A stretch of DNA of 64,000 nucleotides from Botrytis cinerea B05.10 (taxonomy: Eukaryota > Ascomycota > Leotiomycetes > Helotiales > Sclerotiniaceae), in contig NC_037311.1 of assembly GCF_000143535.2 (NCBI RefSeq), forward strand, positions 1,178,001-1,242,000. The letters are read 5' to 3'. The notes beneath the pieces were generated by a model. That model did no database searches, had not been told where the DNA came from, and saw nothing but the letters and a program-made list of their open reading frames with translations. Shown here in pieces: positions 27,556 to 38,440 of the stretch. Numbering within the stretch: the stretch's first letter is position 1; each line of letters opens with the position of its first letter. The translations under genes and the position numbers were made by a program.

Positions 27556-27720
27556 CCACGAGTACCCGAATCTCAGAAGCAGCAAAACAACTACTCGCAG
27601 TCCAGTTCCTCTCAACCATACCCAGAAACATACGATTTCGCGTTCCAGCAGTGGAATACCAGAAGGACATTAATAAGTCCAAAATACCACGAATCGTTCG
27701 AGTGTAGCCATGTCTTCTGA
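27556..27720 (+). other. Possible orphan terminal exon (54 codons)
   Basis: Directly after a TATAG that could be an intron acceptor (27551-27555), a frame stays open for 54 codons to a TGA at 27718-27720. Its translation has a coding-like composition, including QQNNYSQSSSSQPYPETYDF and FQQWNTRRTLISPKYH. It has no internal Met, so an upstream exon would be needed, and I could not find one with confidence. A CT-rich leader-like tract lies at 27365-27500. I do not recognise the peptide. It could be chance. Confidence 0.2.
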
Positions 27721-28800
27721 CTACACTATTAATCTATAAATGGGAAATGGATGTGTTTTGTTATCTCGGTGAGTGTGGACACATACGAGTTTGGGAAGAT
27801 AGAGATGGAATGGAATAGAACAAATAAGAGGAAACATTTAGGGAAATGACGTAGACGGTAAGCAGAGGGATGCGTGAATAGAAATTAGAGATGTATATTT
27901 GATTTATTATCTTCAGTGTAGGATTCTGAGGATCTTGTCAGCTAGTCTATATTTCATGGATAATAGGATTTCTTGTTACTGTGATTGTGCTGCTTGTGTG
28001 AATCCTCCTTGTTTGGTTTTGTGCAGTTTTATTGTTTGTGTGTGTGTGTGTGTGTGTGTTTGGGCGGGAGATTGATATAGTGTAGTGTAGTGTGCTATTG
28101 GGTATCATTTGTATGTTTTGTGTGTTTTCAGGAAAGATTTAATTGTAATCTGGATATTTGATAGATTTCAGGGGGGGTTCAGGTGTTTGCTACTTTTCTG
28201 ATTTTTCGATGGATGGGTTCTCTACTTGTCGAATTTTTGTTGGGGAGGGAGAGGGATGTGAGGATATGGATATGGAAATGGAAAGTAGAGATTTGTGATA
28301 TAAATTACTCGAGTGGGAATCAATGTGCTATTGAGTAGGTGAGTAGATGGATGGATGGATAGATAGATAGATAGATAGACTGTGTTTTGAATATAGGAGA
28401 TGTATATGTGTATGTATATTGGGATTAGTTAGCACGGTTATTATATAGTTATCATATACATATATATATATATTATATCGTATTTGAAATAAGATGAGAT
28501 GGGATGAGATGAGATGAGATGAGATAATGATGTAAAGAGGTGCAGAAATTATATGTTTTTGTAGGTATGTATATCTATTTAGTCGTTTATAGATATAAAG
28601 ATATAAAGAGATAGATATATATAAGTAAGAGAAAGAGATAGATGTAGTATAATTAGTTAGTTAGTGGATGAATTGGCGAATAGGTGAGTAAAGGGATGGG
28701 TGGTATTGGGAAGTAGGATGTGATATAATATGGTGGGTTGGAAGAGGATATGTAGAATATCCTGGGGTTTCTCTCTTTTTTTTTCAATTCTTGTATTCTG

Positions 28801-29112
28801 TTTTTTTTTGGGGGGGGGGGGTCCTTATATGTCTCTTGTCTCTTGTCTCTTGTCTCTTGTCTCTTGTCTCTTGTCTCTTGTCTCTTGTCTCTTGTCTCTT
28901 CTCTTGTCTCTTGTCTCTTGTCTCTTGTCTCTTGTCTCTTGTCTCTTGTCTCTTGTCTCTTGTCTCTTGTCTCTTGTCTCTTGTCTCTTGTCTCTTGTCT
29001 CTTGTCTCTTTGGAGTCTGCTTGCCTCTTTGCTTTTTGGAATTTGGTAATGTATGGTATGGTAATGTATGGTATGGTATGGTATGGTATGGTATGGTATG
29101 GTATGGTATGTT
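28801..29112. repeat. Compound satellite: T9G12, GTCTCTT x26, TATGG array
   Basis: A T9 run followed by a G12 run (28801-28821) precedes 26 copies of GTCTCTT (28831-29010): ten perfect units, one shortened to five bases (28901-28905), then fifteen perfect units. Forty bases later come about a dozen TATGG pentamers (29051-29112). The heptamer array leaves several frames open as repeating Leu/Ser/Val/Cys, which gives false open reading frames of 60-131 codons. Confidence 0.95.
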
Positions 29113-29748
29113 ATGTTATATATAAATCAATTCAAGTCTCAAAAACATGATGTGCAGTGTGGGCTTCTGTATATATATATGTGTGTGCGTGTGATGAATA
29201 GTGAGAAAAGGAATTTCTATCTCCGGTTCTGGATGGTTGGTAGATGGGATTTGATACGTGGATGGATGGATGGATGGATCGATAGGTAGAATGGATAGAG
29301 ATGTACAATCCCACTGCTCAATTCAGAGTATTTTTAATTCTTTCTCTTTACACGTATTCGGTATTTGGTATTCATTCGAGATTCAATCAATACCCACGCA
29401 GAGATAGATACGTAGATATCTTGATATTACAAAGTATATAGACATTACTCACGTCGCATCTTCCGTATACTCGAGTTCAATTTGTCAGATCGAATCCGTT
29501 TGTTACTTATGTTGATTTTGATTTCGTGGTCCGGAAAATGGGTATGGAGAGTGGGTATGTGTATATTTAGTTGTTGATATCTCATATATTATCATTGATT
29601 TGGCTCTCTAGAAATAAAATTCATCTATAAAATATCCATACAAAAAGCGCGAGCTTCATCCCAACCAACCAATCTAATGCGAAAAAAAAAAAGGTTGAGA
29701 GAAAAACCCCCTAAAAAAGGTATGCAAAAAGCCAAATGCTCGCTAACC

Positions 29749-31529
29749 CTAAACTGCACTTGCATTCCCTGTTCTCCTTTGTGTAACCCCATTCGCATTC
29801 TCATCTCCACTCTCCTTACCCGACTTCTTCCCCCCCTTCCCACTTCCCTCAAAATGTAATCTCGCCTCCCTCTCTGCCCCCTCCACATCCTTCAAACAAG
29901 GCGCGAAAATCAACCCTCCCCAAAACGCCCTCTTGACCGTTCCCACCGCAACCATTACCCACAGCGCCGTCACCAGAACACTAAAAACCGTTCCTAGCAC
30001 TCTGAAAAATCTCGACGGAAGCTCTGCTCCAATCATCACAGTCGATGTTGCGAAAACCCCCAGCGGGAACGTAAATCCCCACCACCCCACATTAAACGGA
30101 AATCGCGATCGGGAAATACTCGCCAGCGCGAAGAATAACCATAGGAGACCAAAGCCCCACATTATGAGAGCGAAGAGAAATCCGAGAGTATAGAAGATGG
30201 GACCGGGACCGGGGGCTGGGATAGCGGGGAGAGTGTTGGTTTGGGGGAAAAGGGTCAAGGAAACTTTTCCTAGTTGCATGAGTGCGAAACCGCCTTGGCC
30301 GAGGGGACCGAGGGGCAGAAAGACCGAAACGATTACTTCTCGAGGAGGGATCTTGTAGACGGTGAGACGTTGGAAGTAGATTACGAGGATTGTCATTGCG
30401 AGGGGAAAGCCGGTTCCGAAGAGGATGTAGGAGACTAAGACGGTATAGAGGGCGTGTTGAGGATTGGGGACTGGGAGGTGTAAGTTTTTGTTTGTTCATT
30501 TGTTAGGCGATGGATTTTGGGGGAACTTTTGCAATCCAAATTTAGAAGAAAATTCAGGAGATTTCAAAATCTAAACAGACGGATCGAAATATCAAGAACT
30601 GTGTAGTTGAGAAGATAAAAATTGGACTTACGGACGGAAGCGACAATGCCCCCTGAAGCAGCTGCAACGATAGGGGCAACAATTGGGAGAAGCCAGGCGG
30701 CTGTCATAGTTGAAAGTTCAACTTTATGGAGAGACATGCTACAAGAGCGATTAGTCAAATAATTCAGAGAATTAGAATGAAAGGGGAAACATACATTACG
30801 AAAGGAAGATAGAAGCAAGTAGCTACAGAAATAATGGCATCTATCCACCACAAAGTCCAAGCCTTCACAGACAAAGTTAGTTCTCATTCATGTTGCCCCA
30901 GTCCCTCACGATCGTAAAAGGTAAGTAAAACTCACCAAATACACTACCCATCCTCCCCAAGCCGGCACACACACAAAAACAATCATATTAATAATCGTCG
31001 CTAGTCCCATCGGGAACGTTCCCAGAAATAATGATTGCGCGGGATGCCGTATCATGGCCGTCCATATTTGCGGATACAATATATATCTCGCTAGCGAAAT
31101 AGCAAGAAATGTACAGAAAAGAAAAATGTTGAATACAAAGATGATGACAGAGATATATTTTAGCCAAGCACCATTATAAGGAAGGTTATGAAGCAGGATA
31201 GATACGATTCCCGTGCCCATTGTTGCAGAGAACCATCTAGAGGTATGTTAGAATGTGAGAAGAAAGAAGAAGAAGGTGGCAAAGGTCCTGGCTCTGAGAG
31301 TTTTTCCTTTGATACCGATGCCATGGAAGAAAATAACATACGAGGGAGTGAAATTCCTGACAATCTTCCTCCATCCCTTTTTGTGCTTCGATGTCTCTAC
31401 ATCCACTGGATCAAAAGTCTTCGTGCCACCTGATTCATGAGAAACGGGCATCGCATTTATATCATCAAGCTTTCGATTAGCATCTTGCCTAGCAATCTGC
31501 GCACATGTTCCTGCACCAGAAGGATCCAT
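29749..31529 (-). CDS. SSU1: SSU1-type sulfite efflux pump (TDT family, five exons)
   Basis: This plasma-membrane transporter of the tellurite-resistance/dicarboxylate (TDT) family exports sulfite; in fungi it gives sulfite tolerance. I read exons 31342-31529, 30936-31236, 30795-30862, 30632-30738 and 29749-30470, giving 461 aa (yeast Ssu1 is 458). Introns are 105, 73, 56 and 161 nt, all GT-AG. Family marks are NFTPSWFSATMGTGIVS across the first junction, LGTFPMGLATIINMIVFVC, MTAAWLLPIVAPIVAAASGG, FGTGFPLAMTILVIYFQR, and GWWGFTFPLGVFATSTVMIG. About ten hydrophobic segments are visible. The N-terminal 60 residues and the Gly/Lys-rich C-terminal 50 are soluble. The start was placed at MDPSGAGTC; an in-frame ATG 60 bp upstream is possible. 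A short transposable element lies 217 bp upstream of this start. Sulfite rather than malate as substrate is inferred from similarity. Confidence 0.92.
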
Positions 31530-31745
31530 CTCTTCAATTGAAGTGAAACAAGATGAAAAAGTAAGATAGGAAAGAAAAGAGATTGACAAGTTCAGAATTT
31601 GGAGTCATAAATATATCAACAAAGGAAAAAAAAGTAGTCAAGTCTCCCACTTTGCGAGTAAAGGCCGAGGTACCTCCTAAAACTTAGAATTTATTGGCTC
31701 TGCCTAGCGATTTAATCATCACATAAATATGGAATCTGTATTATA

Positions 31746-32388
31746 ACGTAGTTTATCAGTGAATGGGTCATCTCATTTTATATACAAAATTCGTCTGTGC
31801 GTAACCGTGCACTTTCTTTATTTATGTCACGGGGACACACTTACTAAGCCGGGGTGAGCCCGGACCAGCCCGGGACGAGGGCCAAGGATCTACAGCTTAA
31901 GTAAGCATAGAACTCTTATTCAAAAGAGCTACGATTTAACTTGAAAAGTTAAATATCAATAATGCAATATAAAGAAATCGAAGTATCATTGAATTAATTA
32001 GTAAAGAGGAATTAGTGTAAATAGGCAACTATATAGAGCCCAGCATATGCCCGGGTTTGGCCAGGGCATATGATTAGTTTTGACCAAATTGGAACACACT
32101 TAACTGCCTGAGGCCCTTATCCCTTATTGAGAATCTATCCGACATATTCCCTACTACAGAACCCTGACAGAAAATCGTGACAATTTCTACTTTTTTTTAG
32201 AATATAATAAAAATATTTATAGAAAAATTAGATTTATAAGAAGCTAATCTCTTATTATCATTGAAAGTTCTTTTCTTTTTTCAAAATAATGATTAGTTAT
32301 TAAAATAAGAATATTGAAAAAGGCCTAATTTTGATGTATTTTCAAATGACCCATTCACTGATATGACCCACTCACTGATAAACCACGT
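31746..32388. mobile_element. 643 bp MITE-like element with 26 bp terminal inverted repeats
   Basis: The ends are inverted copies of each other. The left end begins ACGTAGTTTATCAGTGAATG and the right end, read inward, ACGTGGTTTATCAGTGAGTG; both continue GGTCAT, with 24 of 26 positions identical. Each end abuts TATA (31742-31745 and 32389-32392), consistent with a TA or TATA target duplication. The right end carries a second inner copy of the TGAATGGGTCAT motif. The interior has no open frame of useful length. It has a GC-rich left part, a CATATGCCC/GGGCATATG hairpin (32044-32072) and an AT-rich right part (about 32190-32340). TA duplication is typical of Tc1/mariner-pogo elements; that class is an inference. 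It sits between the SSU1-type start and the RNA1 3' end. Confidence 0.88.
32044..32072. repeat. Hairpin inside the MITE
   Basis: Nine-base arms CATATGCCC (32044-32052) and GGGCATATG (32064-32072) flank an 11-base loop. It stands out in otherwise AT-rich DNA. Confidence 0.8.
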
Positions 32389-33063
32389 TATATCGCATAA
32401 AGTCTTCAAATGGTTCTCCTTCCACATGAAATGAGTAATCAGACCCTGGAGGTTTTTATGGAATTTTGATATATAATCAAAAGATCTAGATGGAGGCTTG
32501 AAAAATGATGACTGTATTGGAAAAAGTCAATTCGGTAACGAATTAGATGTATTCAATTTGATTGGTTACCGAGTTCGGAATTCGATAGCAGACATGACAT
32601 ACATGCCTACATACGGGCGAATTGAAGATGATGTGAAAAAGCCTCGATGATCTTTGAGGTATTGAAGGCTTATCGAGATATGAGCTTCTTGTAACACTAC
32701 AATACCCGGATGACAAGACAATTGAATTAACAACGAAAGATATTTATTTGGATGGCAAAGAAATGTTCAATTCTTTACCTGTCTAAAAGTATCTATCTAC
32801 GGGAATGCTTGCAACGCCAACTTTCATCAAGAAAGAAGCAATTATACCATGCTATGCATATGTGCATGAAACAGAAAACCGAAGGTTCTACTTCAGTAAC
32901 ATGAGTGGGGGTATGCACAAAGAGCTCCGCCAGAATTCTCCCCTTCCTTTGCCTCAACGTGTTCTACCCATCTAACCAAACCATTTCTTGGCCACACCAA
33001 CCCTGAATATCTATTTCTGCCAAAATCGTCCAAAATCCATGATTCATAATCGTAATACCAGTT

Positions 33064-34427
33064 TCAGACTTGGAGGTTTTTGCCAAGAACCTTTGCGAGG
33101 TCATCGACATCCTTGTCCTCTCTTTGTGCAACAGGTTCTCCTTCTTGAGCTTCCTCTGCATCGTGGATTAATTGTTCTCTTTGCTCCTCTTGTTCTTCCT
33201 CTTCTTCATCCTCATCACTCTCTTCATCACTCTCTCCTTCCAAATCCTCCAAATCGTCAAGACCCCAATCATCCTCAATGATTATCTCACCCGCCAACTT
33301 CTCCTTTCTTTCCTCTAATAACTCCTTCAATTCCACAATGCAGTCATGATCCTCGTCGAATTTGTTCCCATTCAACTCAATCTTCTTCAATTTTGGTAGA
33401 GCCTCCTTCGCAGCGGCGGTGAAGACTGTTAGACCCTTTACTCCGATATCGTTGAACTGTAACCTCAAAATCTCCAACTTGGTGTTTCTGCCCTTCTTCA
33501 AAGCCTCTGCAAAAATGACACTTCCCTTTCCACCCAACAAGGAATCTCCAACACCCAACTCCTGGATATTGGCCCATCCTCCTACGACCCTAGCCAAAGC
33601 CTTTGAGCCCGTAATTGTAAAAGTGTTGTCTTGTAGGTCGAGAATCTCAATGCCCTTCGCATATCTCAAACCTTCACTCAACAAGTGACTAATTCCCTCT
33701 TGTCGAATGCCATTCTGTACCATCTTGACTTCCTTTACACCGGTATGCAAGCTATATGCTTTTGCCCAAGCAGTCATACTTCCATTCTCCAATCTGTTGC
33801 GTCCGCAAATGACAGTTTCCAAATCTGGAACTTGTTTTCCTGCCGCACGTGCCTCGACTTTCTTTGCGTGTAATGCGCTAAGTGCATCTGCAATCAAAAC
33901 ACCGGCATGAGGTCCCAGTCCATTATTATTGAGGATGAGATGTTGAAGTGGAGTGTGCGAAGAAAGGAATGCGACGAGTGGAGCTTGAGTATTGAGTCCA
34001 AAGGCATTGTCATTCAAATTGACCGTATGCAAATTTGGGAGCTTGAGCAGGGCAGTAAGGAGAGATGAAAGAGCTTGTGGAATTTCGTTAAGCAATCGTC
34101 CAGTAAATATATCCGCCAGGTTTGCAATCTTGATATAGAGGTCAGCAACTATATTTGTCCACTCGTTCTAGGCATCTAAACTGCCGCTTTGGGGGATTAA
34201 GACGGAAATTGATGATGGAAGACCCGACGTACCTTCAGATTTGTCTTCTCTCCCAAAACCTCTCCGATCACCCTACAAGCCTCAACGCCCAAGGTGTTTC
34301 CCAAAAATCTCACTTCCTCCACATCTTTCATCTCCCTCAGTGTCTTAATATGCGGCTCGACATCGGCGGCGGAATCCAATTTCAATCCCTTTCCTTCCAG
34401 CGAGAAGATTTTTGTTGCGGTAGTCAT
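33064..34427 (-). CDS. RNA1: Ran GTPase-activating protein RNA1 (RanGAP)
   Basis: RanGAP is the cytosolic activator of Ran GTP hydrolysis that sustains the Ran gradient for nuclear transport. Two exons, 34233-34427 and 33064-34128, separated by a 104 nt intron, encode 419 aa (fission yeast Rna1 is 386). The junction joins EKTNLK to IANLADIFTGRLLNEIPQAL, a conserved family block. Leucine-rich repeats of the ribonuclease-inhibitor type occupy roughly residues 30-350, with motifs such as LPNLHTVNLNDNAFG, LQHLILNNNGLGPHAG, IEILDLQDNTFT and LEILRLQFNDIGVKG. The C-terminal 70 residues contain a long Glu/Asp run, typical of fungal and animal RanGAPs. The start codon is the first ATG of an MTTATKIFSLEGKGLKL N-terminus that fits the family. 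Nothing unusual is seen. Confidence 0.96.
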
Positions 34428-35576
34428 CTTGAGTCTTAACGCTGCACAGGTATAACAAGTTTCGAAAGAGATAGGAAAAAAACAAAAATTTGCAAGTAAG
34501 AGATCTAGTTGCAGATTGTTGAAATTGATGGATGCGGCAATGTTTTTAGGTGGTGGGGGTTGCAGCTGCAGGCCTTCAAATGCTCAGGGTTAAGAAAGGC
34601 TAATCTCGATTTGGTCGATTCACGGATCGGTTAGACTTTTCACCGACATATCGGCCGCAGACGGCCGCTCGACCCGGGATAATGTCGTGATGTGATGTGA
34701 GAGATGGAATTTTGGAGCTTTCTTACAAATACAAATCCAAATATATAAATCCATATACAAACGCTCCACGAACCACAACAAATTGAGAGGCAAAATTACA
34801 ACCAAGTGTACATGTACTATTTACAAAGCCTTCTAAAAGACGATATTCGACATATGAACATGTCAGCATCTGCAATCAACATGCGTATGTCTCTTTCTCT
34901 ACTTCAAAGTTCCTTGCCCCATTTGGAGTGAGCAAGTCATTGATCTTGAAACTAGCTACATCGGCCACCAGCGCAAACATGGGCGTAGATCTTAAACCGA
35001 CTGGCGAAGTTTCTGCAAAGCCCAAGGTACGGACCCATTTTCTTTCCATGATTGACAATTTGGAACATTAGCTAAGTAGTTTCTGGAAAAGCCATGCTGT
35101 GTATGTAAAGATGAGAAAGCTGCTCGAGACGAATGTATGCTATTCAGCACGGCCAAGGATCCGCAAGTAGCTTGCGCAAGTATGGTGGAAAAATACAAGA
35201 GTTGTATGGCTGGCTTTGGGTTCAATTTGCCATGAGTCAATGGCGAAGACCGCCTGTACGATATTAAAGGATTACAATGGAGTTTGGGCATTGCAACGGC
35301 GTTATATGGCGGGATTTGATAAATGTAATGGGCCAAGAAAGGTCACGTAGAAGGATCCTTTTACGGATCTCGTATGATCACGAAGAACCTCTCAACTCTA
35401 TATTTGAGCAAATCACGTACGGCAAACATATTTATCTTGTAATATTGTACAACTTTATAGATAATGGTGAACGGCGAAGAAGGTCCTCTCATATAAGATG
35501 ACTCTTGTTCATCCATATTTTCCCGATTACACCCGAACGCCTACTTTTCCAATTGACATCCGTTTCGAGTTTGGTA
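34428..35576. other. Intergenic region between RNA1 and COG6
   Basis: About 1.1 kb containing the RNA1 promoter and the COG6 3' flank. Short open frames (60-114 codons) show no family resemblance and none is called. No repeat or mobile element is visible. Confidence 0.5.
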
Positions 35577-38191
35577 TCATAATCCTGCAAGCACACTTTG
35601 AACTCCTACGCTTCCCGAATCGTCTCTCTTCAATACAAAAGCTTTGAAGTCTGCTTTCTGCAACTTCTTGCTGGCCCCACTTGCAAGCACGGCTCTCGAT
35701 TTTTCTTTAAGAGCTTCTGCTCCAACGATGAACAAGTTGCCAATGTCACCAAGGATTTCCACTTCGCTCGTGATATCCTTTGTTAATGGCCAGTCTTTCA
35801 GCGCGGATACATAACTTGACATATCTTTCGTAACCATCAAACCACCAGTAGCATTCACTTGGAACTTTTTAAAGTGTTCAAACAGCATGTCTCGAATGCT
35901 GATCGCGAGCTCACAGCTAAACACCTCGAGATTCTGCCCATCAACAGCTTGTGCGGCATTCTTAGCCACACGCTGGAGAAAGTTACAGATAGCAAGACAG
36001 GTCGCAGTTTGTAAGGTCTCAATTGAACCGAGATCGCTATCCTTCGGTCGAAAGTCCGTTTTTTTCTGGCCTGCCAACAGCCTTGTAATCCAGTTCAGTA
36101 CCACAGTAATGGTACTGCGCATGATGTCGTTAGCCTTCTTTTCGATTCTCTCCACACTTGCTTTGGTCTGTGATTCCATTCCACGTCGAACAGTGGTGTT
36201 TGTTTCTGCAAGGCGTATGAGTACCGTATTAATGAACCGCGACATCACATTTGTAATTATGACTGCTGGTCGCACTGAGGGAAGATACGCCAAATCAGGC
36301 TCAGTTTTGATGTTCTCTTGAGCGGCAGCTTGATCGGCAGCAGCCTCAAGTGCTGTCTCGATATACACCTCACCCATGCTGCTAAGTAGGAGGTTTAGAA
36401 GAGCCGAGACATCTTTAGGTGTGTCGCTTCCACTTCCCATCTCCAACGCTCGTCGCACACCTTCCGCAAGCCATTTGAGCATACGTTTGGCATTCGCGAC
36501 ACTTATCACACCATCTTCATCTGTGACTTCAATCTCATTCTTATTGTTATCAAGGTCTCGAAGGCCAGCAACACGTAACATCATAGCCTTTTGAGTGGGG
36601 GTGAGTTCAGACGAGTCGAGACGATCGATGTATGCATCCTTTGCCGAGGATAACAGCTGACTTCCCTGCTGGGCTAAAGAAGCCATGAAACCTGTTGGAA
36701 CCTTCTTTCGCCGCGAATGGTAGATAGTAAACTTAAAGAGCAATGAAGAGAAGAGCTCCTCTAGACTCTTCCTCTCTCGATCAATATATGAATTGCCAAC
36801 CAGATATGGAACGAATAGTTCGTCTAATTGCTGATCTAGACTTTGTGCAGTTTGAGCTGTGCAAGGTTCGGGGTGCTCTGTAAGACCATGTGCTTTAAGG
36901 TCTTCGATTAAGCTATTGATATAAGTTCTTGAGGCATGCAACGACCTAAGGAAGGCTAAAGAAGAAATAGTGTCGGCCTTTTCAAGCACCATCTCTAGAC
37001 GCTGCTGTATAGATTGCTGGAAAATGCGCTGAATAAATTTGATGAGAACAACTTCATAGAATGGAAATGCTCGCTTGATAATGAAAGATTCCTCTTGCAT
37101 GACAGCTCTGATCTCATCAATGAGAGATTGCAAGCTAGGTTCAACTCCTGGGGGCTCAGAGTCGGGATCGGCCAACATTTCCCACGTTTCATTGTCGGTT
37201 GTGACTTCCTCTGCAATAAGTTGACTTCGGTCGATGAAGAATTGATGCTGATTGACAAATGTACCAATAACACTAGATCCACCGTTGAAATCGTGCAAGA
37301 CCTTTGCGCACTCGAGCATATCATCAAAGTTCTGGCGCCGATAACTGTTGTCAAACTGTTTCAAAAGATCCTTTTCTAAAGTTTCCGAGAATTTCTCTAT
37401 AATTTCCCTAGTATTATGGCCTTTGTATCCGACAATGCCGTTTGTAATTCCATTGGCTTTTTTCGAGCCATTAGCCCAAGATGCCGGATCTAATCTCTGG
37501 CTCATGCGCATTAGCTGCCTGGCGATAACAGCAGATCTGACTTTGTTTTCCCCTCCACCTTGCCGTCTAATCATATCCTCCAAAGATATGAGTGACCCAT
37601 TCTCGCTGACTTCTATCCAGCATTGTATTAAGAAGTTGGCATCCATCGCACGCCGTCTCTGCTTGTCTAAGTCCTCGAGTCTTTCTCCGATTTGGACCGC
37701 AATATTTCCCCCTGCCTCCGGTCGCCCATATCGATCTGTAGTTGCGCCATTCGTGCCATTAGGGTTATTTAGTGTTATATCGAGCGATTCAAAGGAATCA
37801 ATTGACTCATCCAGCTTGCGCCCTAAAGTGTCTAATGTTTGATCATGCTGTATCTCGGCCCGCCGAACAGATGTCAGGAGGTCAGTTTCCTTCTCCTCTA
37901 GCTCATCTGAAAGTGTCGCAAGCTGTTGCAGGGCACCTGGATTCTCATCAGCATTCGGGAGTATTGATCATTGAGAAAGTGAGCATAAATACTTTCAAAT
38001 GTCCTTATGAATGGTTTGGCATCAAATGCAGGTTGAGCTGGACCAGAGCGCCTGTTTATCGGAATCGCACTTTCGGACAGTTCTTCCACAAAATCTCTCA
38101 CTATGAAGTCTTTACTTGAGAAGTTTTCCAAAGTGAAGCTTGGCCCTTTTGGATATAGTGATCTCACTGAGCCACTATTAAGAGATGCCAT
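35577..38191 (-). CDS. COG6: Conserved oligomeric Golgi complex subunit 6
   Basis: Cog6 belongs to lobe B of the COG tether, which captures retrograde vesicles at the Golgi and so maintains glycosylation enzymes. Exons 37993-38191 and 35577-37936 around a 56 nt intron give 852 aa. The junction was fixed by conservation: KPFIRTFE continues as SALQQLATLSDELEEKETDL, the start of the coiled-coil region. Further family blocks are GERLEDLDKQRRRAMDANFL, FLIQCWIEV, RLMRMSQRL-like QLMRMSQRLDPASW, and LYVE-type helical repeats to the end. The first reading frame runs past the donor for several codons, so an unspliced model would be wrong. The start at 38191 (MASLNSGSVRSLYP) lies 249 bp from the divergent NUS1 start. 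Cytosolic, peripheral to the Golgi membrane, by family knowledge. Confidence 0.94.
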
Positions 38192-38440
38192 ACTTGAATT
38201 TCATGAAGCTTGTATGTGAAGTGTGTTTAGACTTATGGGAACAATGTATCAGCAACATGGGTCGGAGGCGCGGAAAGGTCAGCCTCGCTTGAACCTTGAA
38301 GATCTGTGGACCATCAAAAATCGTGGCCTCGTAATGAATTCCAGCCTTTCAAATGTTCTAGAGATATTTTAGGACACTTCGCTCCCCAATTTTCTATCCA
38401 TTAACTTGGGATTCTTTACACTTCTTGTGTCACTATCAAC
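38192..38440. promoter_or_regulatory. Divergent promoter shared by COG6 and NUS1
   Basis: Only 249 bp separate the two start codons, so both promoters must overlap or abut here. No canonical TATA or CCAAT box is obvious. The NUS1 side ends in a CT-rich stretch just before the ATG. Confidence 0.6.

Larger units (their letters stand above)
20000..29748. other. 9.7 kb gene-poor, repeat-rich region
   Basis: No protein family is recognisable on either strand between hapB and the SSU1-type gene. The region is dense in simple repeats, listed separately where clear. Others include GT runs (about 21302-21350 and 28035-28060), GGATT x4 (about 22137-22158), TATG and GT runs (24641-24700) and GATA (about 28355-28380). 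CT-rich plus-strand tracts at 25130-25310 and 27365-27500 look like fungal promoter/leader DNA. The second is followed by an open frame of 54 codons (27556-27720) discussed as a possible exon. An E-box CACGTG occurs near 20438. Long non-coding transcripts are possible but cannot be seen from sequence. Confidence 0.5.

Noticed and set aside
28730..29150. Overlapping open frames up to 131 codons
   Set aside because: Translations of the GTCTCTT array. A 7 bp unit with no stop in any frame keeps frames open without coding meaning.
35277..35501. Short open frames between RNA1 and COG6
   Set aside because: No conservation signal; probably COG6 3' flank.
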